Origin: Acidobacteriota bacterium
Lineage (GTDB): Bacteria > Acidobacteriota > Thermoanaerobaculia > Multivoradales > Multivoraceae
Direction: 5' to 3'
NCBI GenBank assembly: GCA_029263415.1
Contig: JAJCXN010000001.1
Span: 1-64,000, forward strand
Length of the DNA stretch: 64,000 nucleotides
In this document: one piece after another, positions 45,432-53,813 of the stretch
Layout of the letters: every line of letters begins with the position of its first letter
Numbering within the stretch: the first letter of the stretch is position 1
Program-made: the position numbers and the translations under genes
The notes under the pieces: generated by a model
The model's database searches: none
What the model was told of the DNA's origin: nothing
The model's input: the letters and a program-made list of their open reading frames with translations, nothing else

Positions 45432-45509
45432 GCTGGGGCAGGTACAATCTGCGCCAATTCGCACGAACTCGTAGGAGTTCGCTCTTAGCTCAAGACCTGT
45501 TGCCCCAGC
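45432..45509 (+). other. Structured leader of the aldolase gene
   Basis: A nested inverted-repeat structure. The outer arms are GCTGGGGCAGGT (45432-45443) and ACCT-GTT-GCCCCAGC (45495-45509), giving 12 pairs with a 3-base bulge. Inside is a perfect 7-bp hairpin CGAACTC-GTAG-GAGTTCG (45464-45481). A possible -10 box TACAAT (45443-45448) overlaps the left arm, in which case only the inner hairpin and right arm would be transcribed. No T run follows, so it does not look like a plain terminator. It ends 28 bases before the aldolase ATG. Confidence 0.55.
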
Positions 45510-45537
45510 GCACGGGTTCAACCAGGAGTCCCTACGG

Positions 45538-46599
45538 ATGTCTGATCTCGGCACCATCCAGAACTATCTCGGCGACGAGGCCTCGAGCCTTCTCGACCAC
45601 ACTTGCACGGGCATTCCCAAAGACCAGCTGACGCTTCCGGGCGCAGATCACGTCGATCGCTCGTTCGGGCTATCGGATCGCAATCCGCAGACCCTGGTGA
45701 GCTTGGGTCGATTGGCAGGGCACGGCCGCTTAGGCAACACCGGCTACTACTCAATACTGCCGGTCGATCAAGGAATCGAGCACTCGGCTGCGGCTTCGTT
45801 CGCACCGAACCCGATGTATATGGATCCGGCAAACATCGTTGAGCTTGCGATTGAGGGTGGCTGCAACGGCGTTGCTTCAACCTTAGGTGTCCTGGGCTCG
45901 GTGTCGCGCCGGTACGCCCATCGCATTCCGTTCATCGTCAAGGTGAACCACAACGAGATGCTGACCTACCCAAATCGTTTCAAGCAGGTGATGTTCTCTC
46001 AAGTTGAGCAAGCCTGGGACCTTGGTGCCTGCGCCATCGGCGCGACCATCTATTTTGGCGCTGAGAACTGTGACGAGATGCTGGTCGAGATCGCGGAGGC
46101 CTTCTACCGCGCTCACGAACTGGGCATGGGGACGATTCTGTGGTGCTACCTGCGTAACTCTGAATTCAAGGTCGGTGGCGAGGACTACCACGCTTCAGCC
46201 GATCTCACTGGGCAAGCCAATCACCTGGGCGTGACCATTGAGGCCGACATCATCAAACAGAAGCAGGCGACCAATAATGGCGGCTATCCCGCCGTCGATT
46301 TCGGCAAGACTCACGATGACGTTTACAGCAAACTGACCACCGACCATCCGGTCGACTTGGTGCGCTGGCAGGTTGCTAACTGCTACATGGGTCGCATTGG
46401 GCTGATCAACAGTGGCGGTTCCTCGTCGGGCGCGGGTGACCTAGCTCAAGCGGTGCGCACTGCAGTGATCAACAAGCGCGGTGGTGGGGCTGGACTGATC
46501 TCAGGCCGCAAGGCATTCCAGCGGCCGATGGGCGAAGGTGTCGAGCTGCTGAACGCCATCCAGGATGTCTTCTTGAGCGACGAGGTCACCGTTGCCTAG
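45538..46599 (+). CDS. fbaB: Fructose-bisphosphate aldolase, class I (FbaB/DhnA type)
   Basis: Cleaves fructose 1,6-bisphosphate into two triose phosphates through a Schiff base; 353 residues, close to the 350 of E. coli FbaB. It contains [49 protein letters not shown] and the Lys-bearing [15 protein letters not shown], then the phosphate-binding end [18 protein letters not shown] precedes the ATG at a rather long 10 bases. Being Schiff-base dependent, it needs no metal. It could serve glycolysis or gluconeogenesis. Confidence 0.95.
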   Translation: MSDLGTIQNYLGDEASSLLDHTCTGIPKDQLTLPGADHVDRSFGLSDRNPQTLVSLGRLAGHGRLGNTGYYSILPVDQGIEHSAAASFAPNPMYMDPANIVELAIEGGCNGVASTLGVLGSVSRRYAHRIPFIVKVNHNEMLTYPNRFKQVMFSQVEQAWDLGACAIGATIYFGAENCDEMLVEIAEAFYRAHELGMGTILWCYLRNSEFKVGGEDYHASADLTGQANHLGVTIEADIIKQKQATNNGGYPAVDFGKTHDDVYSKLTTDHPVDLVRWQVANCYMGRIGLINSGGSSSGAGDLAQAVRTAVINKRGGGAGLISGRKAFQRPMGEGVELLNAIQDVFLSDEVTVA

Positions 46600-46617
46600 T
46601 ATGTATCCTTGATCTCG

Positions 46618-47295
46618 ATGCTCGCCAACGCGGTCAAGCCGCTGGTTGCACTGTCGATAGCGGGTTTGGCGCTAGCAGCGCTCTTGACCACCAAGCTCGA
46701 TCAACGAAGTCAGGTCACTGCTCTGTTCTTCGACGAGCTCCTTGAACATTCTCACCGGGTCGATCTCGACATCGTCGCGAGCGATGAGACGTCGATTGGC
46801 CGAGGCCGGTTCGATGATCACGCCGTCGCCCTTCGCCTGGGCGATGCGCTAGTACGGTGGCAGATTGCGAAGCGCGCTGTTGAAGACAGCGTTGAACTCC
46901 GCGCGACGACGCAGCAGTTGCTGCTGTGGCTGGAACAGACGGATCTGCGCGGCGCAGGCCTAGAGTGGGTCGAGCAGCTGCGAGCGGACGAACGTAGCCT
47001 CGATCCTGTGGGCCAGCAGCTACGCAGCTTGCGTCGCTCGCTGCCAGACGATGTGGTGGAGGCTGGGCGATGGCTGGCGGCGCTGCGCCTCTGGCCACAG
47101 AGCAGGCGAGCCGAACTCACGGTTGATCGTCGCAAGGCAGCCTTCGAGGTGTTGGATGCCGCTCAGCTCATGGGCATTGCGCACCCTCGATTGCCGGAAC
47201 TGCTTACTCGTCCAGTGCTCGAGGCTGCTGATCTGCGGGAGCTCGCTGACCTAGCGACCGAAACCCTTCTAGTCGGGATTGGGATCATGCAGTAG
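46618..47295 (+). CDS. Hypothetical protein with N-terminal signal anchor
   Basis: A 225-residue protein of unknown function, from the ATG at 46618 (a TTG three codons earlier is also open). Residues 5-25 form a hydrophobic segment (AVKPLVALSIAGLALAALLTT), a signal peptide or anchor. The rest is helical, rich in Leu, Arg and Glu with coiled-coil-like stretches (TTQQLLLWLEQTDLRGAGLEWVEQLRADERSL). There is no Cys lipobox and no recognised motif. It starts 18 bases after the aldolase stop, so it probably shares its transcript. Confidence 0.65.
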   Translation: MLANAVKPLVALSIAGLALAALLTTKLDQRSQVTALFFDELLEHSHRVDLDIVASDETSIGRGRFDDHAVALRLGDALVRWQIAKRAVEDSVELRATTQQLLLWLEQTDLRGAGLEWVEQLRADERSLDPVGQQLRSLRRSLPDDVVEAGRWLAALRLWPQSRRAELTVDRRKAAFEVLDAAQLMGIAHPRLPELLTRPVLEAADLRELADLATETLLVGIGIMQ

Positions 47296-47347
47296 TTACA
47301 TCGCAGAGTAGTTGCACTGAGACCCAAAGCACGCCCTCGTGCGCTGA

Positions 47348-48538
47348 CTATCGACGGAGTGTGCGAGCGATCCGCTGATGGTTCGATTCCGCGTCGCGTT
47401 CGCCGACCTCGATCAACCGTTGAACGTAGTCGGGCTGGAACATCAGCATTGCGAGGATGTCGGGGCTCTTGGTTTCCTTGGTCCCCAAACCGCGCGTTGC
47501 GAAGCGAAAGGCTCTCGGCAACTTGAACTCATACTCGGCGGCGAGCCGGCCGAGGTCCTCTGATGGTCGCACCACACAGAGGTCGATGTGTCGTAAGGAA
47601 GCTTCGTGGCGTGCCTGCCCCTCTCTAGGGTCGGGCGCGGCTGCTGTGCGATGCAAGAGGTGGTTGATGCGCTCGAGCCGCTGCGCATCTTGATCCAGCT
47701 GATCGAGAAAGATCGCATTCATCAACACGCCCGCCACCTGTGCGGTTGGCGGATAGCCCACCGTGTCGGGTGTTCGTTCTCCTGGTGGTCGCGTTCGGGT
47801 GCTGATTGCCAGGATTCGATCGGCTTGCGAATGCACAGCGGGCGCCAGCGGATAGATCAGTCGCACTCCACCGTCGCCATGCCAACTATCGCCCAGTTGA
47901 ACGGCGGGGAATAGCAGTGGCAGCGCAGAGGACGCCATGACGTGCTGGAGAGTGAGTTCAGTTTGACGGCTCTCTCGCCCAGACCTACGCCAGAGTTCAG
48001 GCTCGCGCGCTTGGATCCAAGTGTGGCCTCGGCCGGTCGCCCAGTCGATCGTTCCCAGAGCGACGGAGTCGAGAGCGGTTGATCCTTGCAGCTTGGCGAT
48101 GATGCCTGGAATCGGTGAGTCGTTGTCTGTGCCTAGCGCGTTGCGTAGAAACTCGGCGAGTGGCCGGGTGTCGACCATGCCGCGGGTTTCAGGAGCGAGA
48201 CGCGATCCTCCGCTGCCGAATTTGAGAATCGCGCGTGCCATCCGAGATAGCAAGGATAGAGCGTCCACGTTGAACACCTTCTCCGGCGTCAGGCTTAGCC
48301 AGAGCTCAGTGAGAGCATCAACGTTGGCGCGGAAGTCGCCGGGGTGGGCCGCCAGATGGCTGACGTTAATCGCGCCAGCGGATACGCCCGAGAGGATCTC
48401 GATTTCGAGGTCGGGCCATCGTGCTGCGATCCCGCGCAGCAGACCAACTTGATACGCCGCCCGGGCTCCACCGCCAGTGAGGACGATGGCGAGCCTGCTC
48501 TTGCTGTGAGGGGCGGTTGCGTCGGGTGGGAAGGTCAT
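47348..48538 (-). CDS. Patatin-like phospholipase
   Basis: A 396-residue acyl hydrolase of the patatin family. The oxyanion motif GGGARAAYQ is at residues 22-30, the nucleophile Ser53 in ILSGVSAGAINVSHLA (GxSxG), and the catalytic Asp at about 222 in SWHGDGGVRLIYPLAPAV (DGG/A). No signal peptide is present, so it is likely cytosolic or membrane-associated. The final 60 residues are family-variable. It stands alone on the minus strand between the aldolase and E3 genes. Likely substrates are phospholipids or neutral lipids. Confidence 0.92.
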   Translation of the reverse strand: MTFPPDATAPHSKSRLAIVLTGGGARAAYQVGLLRGIAARWPDLEIEILSGVSAGAINVSHLAAHPGDFRANVDALTELWLSLTPEKVFNVDALSLLSRMARAILKFGSGGSRLAPETRGMVDTRPLAEFLRNALGTDNDSPIPGIIAKLQGSTALDSVALGTIDWATGRGHTWIQAREPELWRRSGRESRQTELTLQHVMASSALPLLFPAVQLGDSWHGDGGVRLIYPLAPAVHSQADRILAISTRTRPPGERTPDTVGYPPTAQVAGVLMNAIFLDQLDQDAQRLERINHLLHRTAAAPDPREGQARHEASLRHIDLCVVRPSEDLGRLAAEYEFKLPRAFRFATRGLGTKETKSPDILAMLMFQPDYVQRLIEVGERDAESNHQRIARTLRR

Positions 48539-48768
48539 GATGTGTTAGGGGCACTGCTCTCTTCGTCGAAGTGATGATCGCGAATCAACGGTCAAGCGCA
48601 GATTCTGTCCCATGCAAGCAGGAACGGTGACGCTTCCGCTACGGTCTTTGATCGAGGACTTAGATAGTCGTTTTCTGGGCCTCGAAGTGTTCCGAGGCCG
48701 ATGCTAGAGTCAGCGGTCGCGCTCTCATTTTGCGCCCACTTTCTAAGAACCTCAGCAGGACTCAGACT

Positions 48769-50187
48769 TTGTCAGAACAATCCATGGATCTCGTAGTCAT
48801 TGGCAGCGGCCCGGGCGGCTATGTTGCTGCGATCCGCGCTGCTCAACTTGGCCTGCGCACTGCCTTGGTCGAGAAGGATCCGCTCTTTGGCGGCACTTGC
48901 TTACACCGCGGTTGCATTCCCACCAAGGCTCTCTTGCACACCGCGTCGGTTTTCGAAGGCGTCCTCAAGGCTGCCGATTTTGGTGTCGAGACCACGGGAG
49001 TGCCGCGGTTCGATGGCGCCAAGGCGCTGGACTACCGGCAGGGCGTCATCGACAAGAATGCAAAAGGTGTTGCCTATCTGCTGAAGAAGAACGGCGTTGA
49101 AACGGTCCACGGCCGAGGAACGCTGGACTCCGCTCAACGACGGGTCAACGTGGTTGGCCCCGATGGCGCTGAGAGCTATCTCAACACTGAGCACGTGCTC
49201 ATTGCTACCGGCTCGGTGCCGCGCGAGCTGCCGTTCGCGAAGACCAACGGCACCACCATCATCAACAGCGACCATGCGCTTCAGATGCAGACGGTGCCCG
49301 AGTCGGTGGTGGTGCTCGGTGCCGGCGCGGTCGGTTGCGAATTCGCCTCGATCTACGCGTCTCTCGGCGCACAGGTGACGTTGGTTGAGTTGTTGCCGGC
49401 CGTGTTGCCGCTCGAGGATCAGGACGCTCGAGACGAGGTGGCGCGCGCGTTCAAGCGACGAGGAATCAACGTTATGGTTGGCACTCAACTCGACTCGGTG
49501 GTCGAGGAGAATGGCGGCGTTCGTGTTGTCCTCATTCAGAAGGGCGCTGGGAGTGAGCCAGTGTCGGTCACCGCGTCGCAGCTGCTGGTCGCTGTTGGTC
49601 GGGTGCCGGTGACCAGCGGTCTCGGTCTCGAACCCATTGGCGTCACCCTCGACGATGGCGGGTTTGTTGCCGTTGATGAATGGATGGAGACAACTTCGTC
49701 GGGCGTCTACGCCATTGGCGACGTGGTCAGGACGCCATGGCTAGCGCACGTTGCGTCGGCTGAGGGCATCCTGGTTGCTGAACGAATCGCTCAAGCCGAG
49801 TGCGACCCGATCGACTATGACTTGGTGCCGTCGTGCACCTACTGTGAACCAGAGGTTGCGAGCGTTGGGCTGAGCGAAGAGCAGGCTCGCGCTCGTGGTT
49901 ATGACGTTGGAGTCGGGAAGTTCCCATTCTCCGCCTTGGGCAAGGCGTCAATTCTGGGTAAGACCGGTGGTTTCGTCAAAGTGGTTCGAGAGACCCGTTA
50001 CGATCAGTTGCTTGGTGTGCACATCGTAGGGCCGCATGCGACCGATCTGATTGCCGAGGCGTGTGTGGCGCTGCGCATTGAGTCGACCACAGAAGAGCTG
50101 TTTCGAACCATGCACGCACACCCCACGCTCTCAGAAGCCATGTCGGAAGCAGCGCAAGTCGCTTTGGGACGCGCGCTCCACGCGTAG
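48769..50187 (+). CDS. lpdA: Dihydrolipoyl dehydrogenase (E3)
   Basis: Re-oxidises dihydrolipoyl groups with NAD+; 472 residues. The FAD motif is MDLVVIGSGPGGYVAAIRAAQLG, the redox disulfide Cys44/Cys49 lies in GGTCLHRGCIPTK, the NAD motif is VVVLGAGAVGCEFASIYASLG, and the C-terminal His-Glu pair is in HAHPTLSEAM. The TTG at 48769 with AGGA upstream gives the usual MSEQ-like start; an ATG at 48784 is an alternative. E2 follows 120 bases later, lipB after that. E1 is not in the window. Confidence 0.96.
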   Translation: MSEQSMDLVVIGSGPGGYVAAIRAAQLGLRTALVEKDPLFGGTCLHRGCIPTKALLHTASVFEGVLKAADFGVETTGVPRFDGAKALDYRQGVIDKNAKGVAYLLKKNGVETVHGRGTLDSAQRRVNVVGPDGAESYLNTEHVLIATGSVPRELPFAKTNGTTIINSDHALQMQTVPESVVVLGAGAVGCEFASIYASLGAQVTLVELLPAVLPLEDQDARDEVARAFKRRGINVMVGTQLDSVVEENGGVRVVLIQKGAGSEPVSVTASQLLVAVGRVPVTSGLGLEPIGVTLDDGGFVAVDEWMETTSSGVYAIGDVVRTPWLAHVASAEGILVAERIAQAECDPIDYDLVPSCTYCEPEVASVGLSEEQARARGYDVGVGKFPFSALGKASILGKTGGFVKVVRETRYDQLLGVHIVGPHATDLIAEACVALRIESTTEELFRTMHAHPTLSEAMSEAAQVALGRALHA

Positions 50188-50307
50188 ACGCGTCCACACT
50201 CCACTCCTTCTGTCTTGGCCGTCCGTCCCAGATCACTTCTTCCCACAAACCGTTCCTGCTCTCTCGCAAACCTGCCACTAGAGAGCCAATCGGAGTACCA
50301 GTAACTC

Positions 50308-51777
50308 ATGCCGACCGAAATCATCATGCCGCAAATGGGCGAGTCCATCGCCGAAGGCACCATCACCAAGTGGCTTGTGGGGCTGGGCCAACCGGTTGAA
50401 CGCGATCAGCCGCTGCTCGAAATCTCTACCGACAAAGTAGATGCCGAGATTCCCAGCCCGGCAAGCGGCGTGCTGTCGCAGGTCTTGTTTGCCGAAGGCG
50501 ACACGGTGGAAGTGGACACTGTGATCGGAATGATCGGAGCGGAGGCGGCTGAGCCGGCTGCAGCGCCGGCCGCGTCCACCATGGGTGAGGTTCCATCAGC
50601 CAGCGATGCGAGCCCTCAGGCGGTCGGGGGCGCCACCGTGACCCTAGCGGAGCCGAGTGCTCCAGGCGACCAGACCCTCGAGGAGCGTGTTCGAACTAGC
50701 TCCAGCCCGGTCGTGCGCAAGATCGCCAAGGAACGCGGTGTTGATATCTCTAGTGTTCCAGGGACCGGGATTCACGGTCGTGTGACCAAGCGCGACATTG
50801 TCCAGTACTTGGAACAAGGAGCTGTGCCCTCCGCGAGCGAAGCTGCACCAGTGTCCGCGACACCCGCATCGGCGCCGGCAGCACCCCAAGAAGCCGCAGC
50901 GAGCACTGCAAGCTCCAGGGAAAAGGACAGCGCGTCGCTAGTGACCACCGAGACCACCATTGAGAGCCATCCGGTTACGCCAAAGGCACCGGAGCGCGCG
51001 CCCTCTAGGGGCAATGATGAATTGAGCTTCTCGGTGCCTGCGTACGGCGCGAGTGAGAACGTCAAGATCGAGTCGATGTCGCGCGTGCGCCGCTTGACGG
51101 CAGCACACATGCTCTACTCTCGTCAGACCTCAGCGCACGTGGCCACGGTATTCGAGATCGACATGAGCAGCATCGTGACTGCTCGTAGCCGAGCCAAGGC
51201 GAAGTTCCAAGAGCGCGTTGGGACCAAGCTGACTTACATGCCGTTCATTTTCAAGGCGGTGGCTGACGGTCTGCAAAGCTACCCGAAGTTCAATGCTTCC
51301 CTAGATGGTACCGATATCGTCTACAAGCGGGACATTAACCTTGGCATGGCTGTGGCAGTCGATTGGGGACTGCTGGTTCCTGTGATTCCCAACGCTGACC
51401 AGCTCAACTTGGTTGGCCTCGCGCGCACCGCAAACGATCTTGCAGATCGCGCGCGCACCAAGAAGCTCAGCCCAGACGAGCTGCAACGCGGCACGTTCAC
51501 GGTGACCAATCCAGGTGTTTTTGGCAGCCTCTATGGCATTCCGATCATCAACCAACCCCAAGTCGCGATCCTGTGTGTCGGTGCCATCGAGAAGCGCCCA
51601 GTGGTGATGACCGACGCTGATGGCAACGATAGTTTGGCGATTCGCACCATGTGTCACTTCTGCTTGAGCTACGACCATCGGTTGATCGACGGTGCGGATG
51701 CTGAGAAGTTCATGAATCGACTGAAGCGCACGCTGGTCGACTCCACCTGGGACGAACTCGATCCGTTCTTGGGTTGA
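50308..51777 (+). CDS. 2-oxo acid dehydrogenase E2 (dihydrolipoyl acyltransferase)
   Basis: Core acyltransferase of a 2-oxo acid dehydrogenase complex, 489 residues. One lipoyl domain (1-78) carries the modified Lys43 in EISTDKVDAEIPSP. An Ala/Pro-rich linker follows. The peripheral subunit-binding domain is at about 130-165 (SPVVRKIAKERGVDISSVPGTGIHGRVTKRD). A second Ala/Ser-rich linker leads to the catalytic domain (about 250-489), which ends with CHFCLSYDHRLIDGADA (active His457, Asp461). Whether the substrate is 2-oxoglutarate, branched-chain or pyruvate cannot be told safely; the MGESIAEGT opening is common in the 2-oxoglutarate and branched-chain types. Confidence 0.93.
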   Translation: MPTEIIMPQMGESIAEGTITKWLVGLGQPVERDQPLLEISTDKVDAEIPSPASGVLSQVLFAEGDTVEVDTVIGMIGAEAAEPAAAPAASTMGEVPSASDASPQAVGGATVTLAEPSAPGDQTLEERVRTSSSPVVRKIAKERGVDISSVPGTGIHGRVTKRDIVQYLEQGAVPSASEAAPVSATPASAPAAPQEAAASTASSREKDSASLVTTETTIESHPVTPKAPERAPSRGNDELSFSVPAYGASENVKIESMSRVRRLTAAHMLYSRQTSAHVATVFEIDMSSIVTARSRAKAKFQERVGTKLTYMPFIFKAVADGLQSYPKFNASLDGTDIVYKRDINLGMAVAVDWGLLVPVIPNADQLNLVGLARTANDLADRARTKKLSPDELQRGTFTVTNPGVFGSLYGIPIINQPQVAILCVGAIEKRPVVMTDADGNDSLAIRTMCHFCLSYDHRLIDGADAEKFMNRLKRTLVDSTWDELDPFLG

Positions 51778-51851
51778 TTGGGCTCAAGGGGCCGAAGATA
51801 GTTCGTTGTGCGGAGGTCGAGCCTGAGTGCTTGAGGCCTTAAGATGTGGCC

Positions 51852-52655
51852 ATGAGCGTCAGCGCGTCAATCACCACTGAATCGAGCAACACTGGATCCA
51901 GCACGTCTGGATCCGGCAGCCATCGATCGACTCAAACCGAGGTGGTCGGAGTGCGTCGAGAGCTTGAAGTAATCCGGCTGGGACGGGTCGGTTACGCCGA
52001 TGCGTTCGCGATGCAAGTGGAGCGACGCGATGCCATCCTTCGTGGCGATGCAACCGATGCACTCTTCTTGTTGGAGCATTCGCCGGTGTTCACACTTGGC
52101 CGCAATGCTGCAGAGAAAGACATTCTTGCCGGGGCTGACTGGTTGAGGCAGAACGGTGTCGAGGTGCATGAGAGTGATCGTGGTGGCCAGGTGACGTACC
52201 ATGGTCCCGGTCAGCTGGTGGGCTATCCCGTCCTCAACTTGAGTCCGGATCGCCGCGACGTGCGCCGCTACGTGCGCGACTTGCAGGCCATGATTGTTCA
52301 GGTGCTCAAGGTGTGGGGAATCGGGGCTCGGGGTGGAGAAGGGGACCGCATTGGTGTGTGGACCAGCGAGGAACAGCCGCGAAAGATCGCGTCGATCGGC
52401 ATCCACTTGAAGCGCTGGGTGACAACCCACGGATTTGCCCTCAATGTGGCGACCGATCTCGCGCACTTTCAAGGCATCGTAGCCTGCGGTCTGCACAACG
52501 TGCAGATGGTCACAATGGAGGAGTTGGTGGACCAGGGTCCGTCACTCGACCGGGTCTCTGATGCGGTAGCTGAAGCGTTTTGCTCGGTGTTCGACTATCC
52601 TCTGCCCGCGCCGACTCTCGACATCAGTGCGAACCCCTCGGAACCGAAGAGTTGA
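51852..52655 (+). CDS. lipB: Octanoyl-[ACP]:protein N-octanoyltransferase
   Basis: Transfers octanoate from ACP to the lipoyl domains of E2 and GcvH; 267 residues from the ATG at 51852, or 269 from the GTG at 51846. The first 40 residues are Ser/Thr/Gly-rich and extra. The core has LLEHSPVFTLGRNA, ESDRGGQVTYHGPGQLVGYPVLNL, the catalytic Lys in RKIASIGIHLKRW (about 178) and the catalytic Cys in GIVACGLHNV (about 214). It sits directly after an E2 gene, which is its likely substrate. The next gene starts inside its stop (TTGA). Confidence 0.95.
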   Translation: MSVSASITTESSNTGSSTSGSGSHRSTQTEVVGVRRELEVIRLGRVGYADAFAMQVERRDAILRGDATDALFLLEHSPVFTLGRNAAEKDILAGADWLRQNGVEVHESDRGGQVTYHGPGQLVGYPVLNLSPDRRDVRRYVRDLQAMIVQVLKVWGIGARGGEGDRIGVWTSEEQPRKIASIGIHLKRWVTTHGFALNVATDLAHFQGIVACGLHNVQMVTMEELVDQGPSLDRVSDAVAEAFCSVFDYPLPAPTLDISANPSEPKS

Positions 52656-53629
52656 CCGGGGATGGGGTTGGGCTGAGAGTCGGTCTGTCGGCGGCGATTC
52701 TTGCAGTCACAGACGAGCAGCCGCGTGTGGTCACGGTCGGTCGCTCTGAATGGGGGCGCTCAGACAAGGCGGCTCTGCCGTTTGGCATCCTCGATGCCTT
52801 CGCTCACCGCACGCTCGAACTGGGTTTACGCTCGTGGGTACAGGAGCTGGCCGAGCTAGTGCTTGGCTACACCGAACAACTCTACACCTTCGGGGACCGT
52901 GATCGTGTTGATCGTCCGCTGCTGACGGCGGCACCGTCTGAAGATGAGGAACGAGTGATCTCGGTGGCTTACCTTGCGCTGACTCGCGAAGCGGAGAGTG
53001 AGGGCGGCGACGGCGTCGACTGGCGGGATATCTATCGTTTCTTGCCTTGGGAAGACGGACGTGGCGAGCAACCTTCGCGCTCGCGTCAGCTGGCTCTTGA
53101 CGCGATTGGTCGATGGTGTAGGAAGCCGCGGGCAAGAGCGGAACGGGAGCGACGAGAAGAACGAGCCCAATTCGCTTTCGGCTTGGATCGAGAAGTGTGG
53201 GACTCGGAGAAGGTCCTGGAGCGCTACGAGCTCTTGTTCGAAGCAGGATTGGTTGCTGAGTCTGATCCGGATGGGTCGTCCTGGCCGGATGGTGGCTTTA
53301 GTTCGCGACCCATGGCTGCAGATCACCGCCGCATCCTTGCGACCGCGCTCGGACGCCTGCGGGCCAAGATCAAGTACCGCCCGGTCATCTTCGAGTTGAT
53401 GCCCGAGCAGTTCACGTTGTTTGAACTGCAGCGCACGGTTGAGGCGCTTGCCGGGCTCAGGCTGCACAAGCAGAATTTCCGTCGACTGATCGATCGAGGT
53501 GGTCTGGTAGAGCTCACTGGTGGGGTCAACGCTCAGACCGGTGGCCGTCCGGCCAAGCTCTACGCGTTTCGCCGGGACGTGCTGCGCGAGCGCCGTGCTC
53601 CTGGTGTGGGCCTACCTGGGCAGCGCTGA
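52652..53629 (+). CDS. NrtR-like Nudix-fold transcriptional regulator of NAD metabolism
   Basis: A 325-residue regulator from a TTG overlapping the lipB stop; the open frame extends 24 codons upstream. The N-terminal Nudix-like part has EQLYTFGDRDRVDRP and RVISVAYLALT, a hallmark of NrtR. The Nudix box is degenerate: the spot for REXXEE reads QELAEL, so catalysis is unlikely and ligand sensing (ADP-ribose in known NrtRs) is inferred. The C-terminal winged helix is very typical: LGRLRAKIKYRPVIFELMPEQFTLFELQRTVEALAGLRLHKQNFRRLID, then GGRPAKLYAFR. It lies right before nadA-nadB-nadC, with a two-site promoter between. Confidence 0.9.
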   Translation: MTGDGVGLRVGLSAAILAVTDEQPRVVTVGRSEWGRSDKAALPFGILDAFAHRTLELGLRSWVQELAELVLGYTEQLYTFGDRDRVDRPLLTAAPSEDEERVISVAYLALTREAESEGGDGVDWRDIYRFLPWEDGRGEQPSRSRQLALDAIGRWCRKPRARAERERREERAQFAFGLDREVWDSEKVLERYELLFEAGLVAESDPDGSSWPDGGFSSRPMAADHRRILATALGRLRAKIKYRPVIFELMPEQFTLFELQRTVEALAGLRLHKQNFRRLIDRGGLVELTGGVNAQTGGRPAKLYAFRRDVLRERRAPGVGLPGQR

Positions 53630-53670
53630 AACGCTCCGCGAAAGACTTGGCAGATTGTGCAAGATGTTGG

Positions 53671-53699
53671 TTGACAGGGTTTATGCTCAGGAATAGCAT
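53671..53699 (+). promoter_or_regulatory. nadA promoter (sigma-70 type)
   Basis: A perfect -35 TTGACA at 53671-53676, a 17-base spacer and a -10 TAGCAT at 53694-53699 (four of six matches to TATAAT). It lies 42 bases after the regulator stop and about 115 bases before the nadA start at 53814. The first palindrome covers the spacer and the -10. Confidence 0.75.
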
Positions 53700-53701
53700 T
53701 A
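53680..53701. promoter_or_regulatory. Candidate NrtR operator 1 (nadA promoter)
   Basis: A palindrome of the form ATGCT-N7-AGCAT with TTT before and TA after, spanning 53680-53701. It overlaps the promoter spacer and -10 box, where a bound protein would block RNA polymerase. Its flanks match site 2 in reverse orientation, with 18 of 22 positions identical. Confidence 0.65.
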
Positions 53702-53749
53702 GTCCAAAGGTAGAGTTCAGCGCTCACCGAGGATGAATTTTTCGCAGAG

Positions 53750-53771
53750 TAATGCTTAAACTGAGCATAAA
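53750..53771. promoter_or_regulatory. Candidate NrtR operator 2 (nadA leader)
   Basis: A second copy of the ATGCT-N7-AGCAT palindrome, in opposite orientation, at 53750-53771. It lies downstream of the promoter, in the untranslated leader. The centres of the two sites are about 69 bases apart, which allows either roadblock repression or looping. Confidence 0.65.
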
Positions 53772-53813
53772 GCAATGTGCTCGCCCGTAGAGGTCTCTGA
53801 AAGGGGAACTTCG

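Noticed and set aside
48541-48768. A riboswitch or other RNA element before lpdA
   Set aside because: No stem pattern of a known class could be drawn in this 228-base gap; only isolated short repeats were seen.
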